Assembly (NCBI GenBank): GCA_018697675.1
Contig: JABINC010000017.1
Location: 1 to 61,747 of the forward strand
Length of the DNA stretch: 61,747 nucleotides
Source: Candidatus Peregrinibacteria bacterium
GTDB taxonomy: Bacteria; Patescibacteriota; Gracilibacteria; UBA1369; JABINC01
Direction of reading: 5' to 3'
The notes below the pieces were generated by a model that did no database searches, was not told the origin of the DNA, and saw nothing but the letters and a program-made list of their open reading frames with translations. This document shows, in pieces, positions 57,326 through 61,747 of the stretch (position 1 is the stretch's first letter; each line of letters begins with the position of its first letter). A program made the translations under genes and the position numbers.

Positions 57326-59830
57326 ATGGCAACGAAAAAACAAGCTCGTACTGCTGCCGCCTTAGTAGCCGGTGCTGCTGGCGCCTATGGCGTATACCAC
57401 CTTGCTACCGCAGAACCACAATATGAAACACCTGCTGCTCGTATTGAAGCAGAATGTGGAATGGCTGATCCGGATGGTGTTATGGAAGGAGAAACTGGAA
57501 TAACTTCGGAAGAAATTCGTGATGCGCTCGCTGACAAACCTTTTGCTAGAAAACCTCGTAGAGAAACCCGAAGAATGGGTCGTTGTATGGAGGCTCTTCG
57601 TGCTGATGATGGCAAAATCACCGAAGGTGAAGGAAAGTTGCTGAAAATATGGGCTGAAAATTATATAGAACATTTAGTAAGCCTAATGGTTGCTGATGGA
57701 AAACTAGACTTAGAAGATGGCGATCTGGATGATATGAAATATTTTCTAACTGAGCTCGCTGGATATCTGATTGACGTACTTGCTGATTCTCCAAATATGG
57801 AGAATCGCTTAGAAGCACTAGACAGACTATATGGAGCTACTCACAGAACATGGATTTTAGGAAGAGATGGTGCTGAATTTGATCCAGATGAATTTGAAAG
57901 ACCAGGGAGCGTATATGCTTCTGATGCTGGGATTTTATCTCGGCTAATTGCTGACCTGATTATTCACATTCAAGAAAATACCGTGAAACTTTTTGAAGAT
58001 CCCGAAGAGGCAGAAAAAATGTACGAAAGCACTATGACTCGTTTTGAAGAAGCCCTGCGCAATGTAGGATTTATGTTTGATCCTAGTAAGCATGCTGCAG
58101 CGGCCGAATACCTTCGACTAAAAGGTTTGAAACTTGGCTCGATGGAAACTGATTCTCGTTCTCAACTTTTCGAAGCAATGGCTAGATACCGTTGGGGAGG
58201 CGACACAGCCCCGGGAGAATTAGAAGATAGAGAGCCAGAGGTTGAAATTCCTGAAGATGAAAGCATGTGGCAAGGTGGATGGAGAAAATTAAAAGATGCT
58301 GCAATACTGGCTGCCGAATTAGCTGCCCTTGGATGGGAAAAAGGAGCGGAACTATGGGAGGTCAAAGATGAAATATGGGAGAAAATTAGGGACGCTAAAT
58401 TTGATGAAGTTTCCGAAGCTACTAAACACACTATTGCTCAGGCACTATTTGCAAGAACTTCTTATGAAGAGGTACTTGCTGGACTCGCAGAAAGACATCC
58501 TGATACTCTTGGCAAATTCTTTGATGAGATGGTTGACATGGAAGACCCTGCTGCATATTTCGAAGAATATGTTCTCAAAAACAATGCCGTTATGAATGAC
58601 GATGCTTCAGAGATTTGGGATCTCCCAGTCGATAAATTCAACGAATACCTAACTGTAGAAACAACTCTTTGGATCCTAGACCTGACTCCTGAAACTATAG
58701 TTGCTTTTATAGAAGATTATAAATCTAACAGGGCTGCTCTCGAGCAACCTCTAACTGGAGAAGGGATTGCTAAAAAAACTTGGGGCAAAGATCCTGAGGC
58801 TATCCATGATGGAATGCAGAGATGGGTTGAGAAAAACCTAGGTGAATCCTTCCGAGGGAAACTTCCTCATGAAGAAGGGGCATGGCATGATGAAGGTGCT
58901 GCGACTGCTGCTGTATTCGTCCCATATGCTGGAATACCGGCGCAAATAGGGGCCTCCGTACATGACTGGAGAATGCTAGCAGAAAATAGCGAAGGACTTG
59001 GTAAAATCGAAATGGCAGAAGCGACCGCTGTAACAGCGGCACATACTGCCGGTGAAGGTGCGCGAACTTGGATAGCTACAAGTGCATTTGCAGCTAAGGG
59101 AGTTCCTTTCCCTGCGCCTCCTACTTGGGTAGTACCTGTTTGGATGGCATATGAGGCAGGAACCCTTTGGTTTGATCCTCAATATGACCCAGATCGTGGA
59201 TGGACTGATAGATTTGATAGAAATGAAGGCTTTGCCGATAGTTTGATTGAAAAATTCAGAATTCTTTTACTTGGACTCATAGGATTTGCTTATATAAAAC
59301 GTGATAAGATCAAGAAATTTGGATATAAGAAACGTGCCGCCGTGGCTGCTATACCTATGGTGTACGCTGCTGACGAATTAGTTAATCTTGGAGGAAAAGT
59401 ATTGAAGATTATACGAAGTACAGGAATGTCGATAAGAGAATATTTCGCCGAAGAAGAAGGTGAAGGGTACCTAGGTGATATGAGTTGGTTCGATGCTTAT
59501 GAAGGCACTTTGTTCCCTGACGGGATACCTGAATATGAAGTCGGCGATTCTGAAGACCCTGAAGATGAGCCTGAAGCGTCGTGGGAAGAAGGCGTCTTTC
59601 GTCGTCAACCGGAAGAGGTTATTGACGAATTGGTCGGCCTATTAAGACCTAGATGGGTTGATAATTATCAGCCAGAAGAAGACCAGCTTGATACTGACCT
59701 TGATGATGAGCCTGAGGTAGTTCCTGAAGCAACTCCTGAAGTAGCTGTGGAGCCTGAGGTAGCCCCTGACCTAGAAGAAGCTCTCCGAGAACCAAGAAAA
59801 CCTAGGAAGTATAGTTGGGAAACTGAGTAA
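57326..59830 (+). CDS. Hypothetical membrane protein (834 aa), related to the N-terminal third of the 2545 aa protein
   Basis: N-terminal TM; shared motif series (see findings). Confidence 0.82.
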   Translation: MATKKQARTAAALVAGAAGAYGVYHLATAEPQYETPAARIEAECGMADPDGVMEGETGITSEEIRDALADKPFARKPRRETRRMGRCMEALRADDGKITEGEGKLLKIWAENYIEHLVSLMVADGKLDLEDGDLDDMKYFLTELAGYLIDVLADSPNMENRLEALDRLYGATHRTWILGRDGAEFDPDEFERPGSVYASDAGILSRLIADLIIHIQENTVKLFEDPEEAEKMYESTMTRFEEALRNVGFMFDPSKHAAAAEYLRLKGLKLGSMETDSRSQLFEAMARYRWGGDTAPGELEDREPEVEIPEDESMWQGGWRKLKDAAILAAELAALGWEKGAELWEVKDEIWEKIRDAKFDEVSEATKHTIAQALFARTSYEEVLAGLAERHPDTLGKFFDEMVDMEDPAAYFEEYVLKNNAVMNDDASEIWDLPVDKFNEYLTVETTLWILDLTPETIVAFIEDYKSNRAALEQPLTGEGIAKKTWGKDPEAIHDGMQRWVEKNLGESFRGKLPHEEGAWHDEGAATAAVFVPYAGIPAQIGASVHDWRMLAENSEGLGKIEMAEATAVTAAHTAGEGARTWIATSAFAAKGVPFPAPPTWVVPVWMAYEAGTLWFDPQYDPDRGWTDRFDRNEGFADSLIEKFRILLLGLIGFAYIKRDKIKKFGYKKRAAVAAIPMVYAADELVNLGGKVLKIIRSTGMSIREYFAEEEGEGYLGDMSWFDAYEGTLFPDGIPEYEVGDSEDPEDEPEASWEEGVFRRQPEEVIDELVGLLRPRWVDNYQPEEDQLDTDLDDEPEVVPEATPEVAVEPEVAPDLEEALREPRKPRKYSWETE

Positions 59831-60595
59831 TTACTCCTCGTATTTTCTATCTTCCTCACCTGCTCTGAGTTCAGGGCTGTGTAGTGATTCTTCGACTTTT
59901 TCTAAAATTCCTTTGAGTAGGAAATGTGCGAAATCGTAAATTTGGCCATACTCTCCTTCGACTTTGTTTTCGGTAACGAATTCGTTGATGACATAAGTGG
60001 CGGTTTTCACTACAACTTCTTTGATTGGGGCTTTGTCTTCTGATGTGAATGTACCGCGGGTGCCCGGCATGTATACCGAATCTAGAACTTTGTTTGGATT
60101 TCCCATACCTGCTGCAAGTAAATTTTTTGCCCAAAGATCGATACCAATACGGATTTTCAATGGCAAAACTGAAATATTTTCACTGAATAATATGATTCCT
60201 CTCTCCTGCCCTTCTTCCCCACTATCTCCTTTCTGCGCCCTCTCCATAGCTTCCATTCTCTCCATGTCAGCCTCTGGCAAAGACAATTTTACACCGGCTG
60301 CCTCCTGAATATCTTCATTCCCCAGCATAATGAGACTCAAAACAAACCCCGCTGGGACATTTTGTTCCAAAAGTTGTGTTACCAAAATAACCAAATCCCG
60401 CTTTGAGCTGGTCTGGATAAATTTGAGAATAATTTTTATGAGCTTATCTTCCTGTTTTTTCTGCTTGGCTTGGGCTTTTTGAAGAGCTGCTATATGCGCC
60501 GCATTGTCCCGCATCTGTTCCTGGAAACGCTCAAGAGCGGCGGGATCTAAACCCTCGCCTCCATCGAGACCTCCAAATGACTCAAGATCTGACAT
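59831..60595 (-). CDS. Hypothetical protein (254 aa)
   Basis: Convergent, abutting the 834 aa gene; coiled-coil N-terminus. Confidence 0.7.
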   Translation of the reverse strand: MSDLESFGGLDGGEGLDPAALERFQEQMRDNAAHIAALQKAQAKQKKQEDKLIKIILKFIQTSSKRDLVILVTQLLEQNVPAGFVLSLIMLGNEDIQEAAGVKLSLPEADMERMEAMERAQKGDSGEEGQERGIILFSENISVLPLKIRIGIDLWAKNLLAAGMGNPNKVLDSVYMPGTRGTFTSEDKAPIKEVVVKTATYVINEFVTENKVEGEYGQIYDFAHFLLKGILEKVEESLHSPELRAGEEDRKYEE

Positions 60596-60672
60596 TTAAT
60601 GTGATTTAATTCTTGTATATTAAGCCAGTAAGCTGAAGTTGCCGCCTTATTGCTGGATCTCACTTTGCATCC

Positions 60673-60954
60673 CTAAGCAGCGGCATTTACGCTGACAAAA
60701 TTCTTTCTGTAGATGCGACCATCGTAACGCTTGCGTCTTTTCTCTGTGTATTCTACAACGCCATTTTTCAGAGCGTATAAAGTGTAATCATTACCTACTC
60801 CTACGTTTTCTCCTGCGAAAAATTTAGTACCTCTTTGGCGTACAAGAATATTCCCTGCAAGAACGATTTGTCCTCCTCCTATCTTTACACCTAGGCGTTT
60901 CGCATTTGAATCTCTACCATTTTTACTCGACCCTGCGGCCTTCTTATGAGCCAT
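60673..60954 (-). CDS. rpmA: 50S ribosomal protein L27
   Basis: [62 protein letters not shown]. Confidence 0.96.
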   Translation of the reverse strand: MAHKKAAGSSKNGRDSNAKRLGVKIGGGQIVLAGNILVRQRGTKFFAGENVGVGNDYTLYALKNGVVEYTEKRRKRYDGRIYRKNFVSVNAAA

Positions 60955-61075
60955 GAGATATGTTCTTTATATATTTTTGTTGCGCTTTTTTACAAACGCG
61001 AGCGTGATTTTAATGCATTGAAGTACTTTTGACAATGTTTTTTTTGTTTTTCTTCGTGTTTTTTTCGAGGATTTT

Positions 61076-61747
61076 TCACATCTTCCTTTTTTTAAAAACT
61101 TTTTCATCAATCGAATGTGCAATCTCATGATGTTCTCTACAAAGTGGAGCCAGAAAGTATGGATTATTACTTCTCGTGAGGCCAAATCTAGCCGTGTGAT
61201 GTACGGCTGCTGATCTCCTCTTACATTGCGGCACCGAGCAGTTAGTCCCATGTTCCTCTTTGAGGATTTTTCTGGTTTCTGCAGCTATATATCTACTCGG
61301 CCTCCTGCCTTCAATTTTCCGCTTCACTTCACGACTCACTACTTTTTTGGTTTGCTTTAATTTCCTTTCCTCCAATTCTTCTTCCCGTTTCTTCAGCATT
61401 CCCACTAGCATTTCGTTTACATCAATGCCTTTTTCTTTTAACTCTTTCAATTTAGCAATCACTTCTGATGACAATCCCAATTTCAAAATCAGATCCCCTC
61501 CCCCTTCATCACTGCCCTCTTTACATATCCCACCTTCATTCCCCATTTCCAATTTGTGCCCGGGCACAGATTCCGATCCACTGATACTATCGCCAAATAG
61601 GTCAAGCTTCTCCCGATCATCTCGGTCATTACAGTTTTTTTGATTTAATTCTGCATATTTCCCATCTCTAACCCAAGTTTCAAGAGCACTTTTTGATAAT
61701 TTTCTCACATAATGCACCAACTCTTCCTCATTCTCTTTCGTCGCCAC
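61076..61747 (-). CDS. HNH endonuclease domain protein (possibly truncated at window edge)
   Basis: HGTNCSVPQCKRRSAAVHHTARFGLTRSNNPYFLAPLCREHHEIAHS. Confidence 0.8.
   Translation of the reverse strand: MATKENEEELVHYVRKLSKSALETWVRDGKYAELNQKNCNDRDDREKLDLFGDSISGSESVPGHKLEMGNEGGICKEGSDEGGGDLILKLGLSSEVIAKLKELKEKGIDVNEMLVGMLKKREEELEERKLKQTKKVVSREVKRKIEGRRPSRYIAAETRKILKEEHGTNCSVPQCKRRSAAVHHTARFGLTRSNNPYFLAPLCREHHEIAHSIDEKVFKKRKM
61554..61570. repeat. Third copy of the TTGTGCCCGGGCACAGA palindrome, inside a CDS
   Basis: 17 nt identical to 16851-16867. Confidence 0.85.

Overview
This 61.7 kb window looks like a bacterial chromosome segment, probably from the Candidate Phyla Radiation (Peregrinibacteria/Gracilibacteria-like); that placement is inferred from gene content and style, not tested. 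Housekeeping genes (ruvB, clpC, S1, IF-2, rnhB, L19, tig, L27) are interspersed with long uncharacterised proteins. The most unusual part is about 35.8-54.4 kb: two converging gene sets encode 1480, 541, 1142, 90, 2545 and 331 aa proteins, mostly without recognisable domains apart from membrane segments, coiled-coil or low-complexity stretches and one lytic-transglycosylase-like (SLT) domain with LysM-like segments. Two of these proteins have recognisable relatives elsewhere in the window: the 560 aa SLT-like protein at 21.2-22.8 kb and the 834 aa protein at 57.3-59.8 kb. This suggests a duplicated envelope-associated system. Other notable points: a modular family of palindromic repeats (16.85, 30.82-30.90 and 61.55 kb); a zincin-like gene split by a G8 tract whose second half reads on exactly in frame if one G is removed; an AbiE-like toxin/antitoxin pair in reversed gene order; SLH/CARDB surface proteins together with a CsaB-like pyruvyl transferase; a candidate structured RNA at the left edge; and repeated motifs around a tyrosine recombinase. 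All calls come from reading the sequence and supplied translations; no database search was run.
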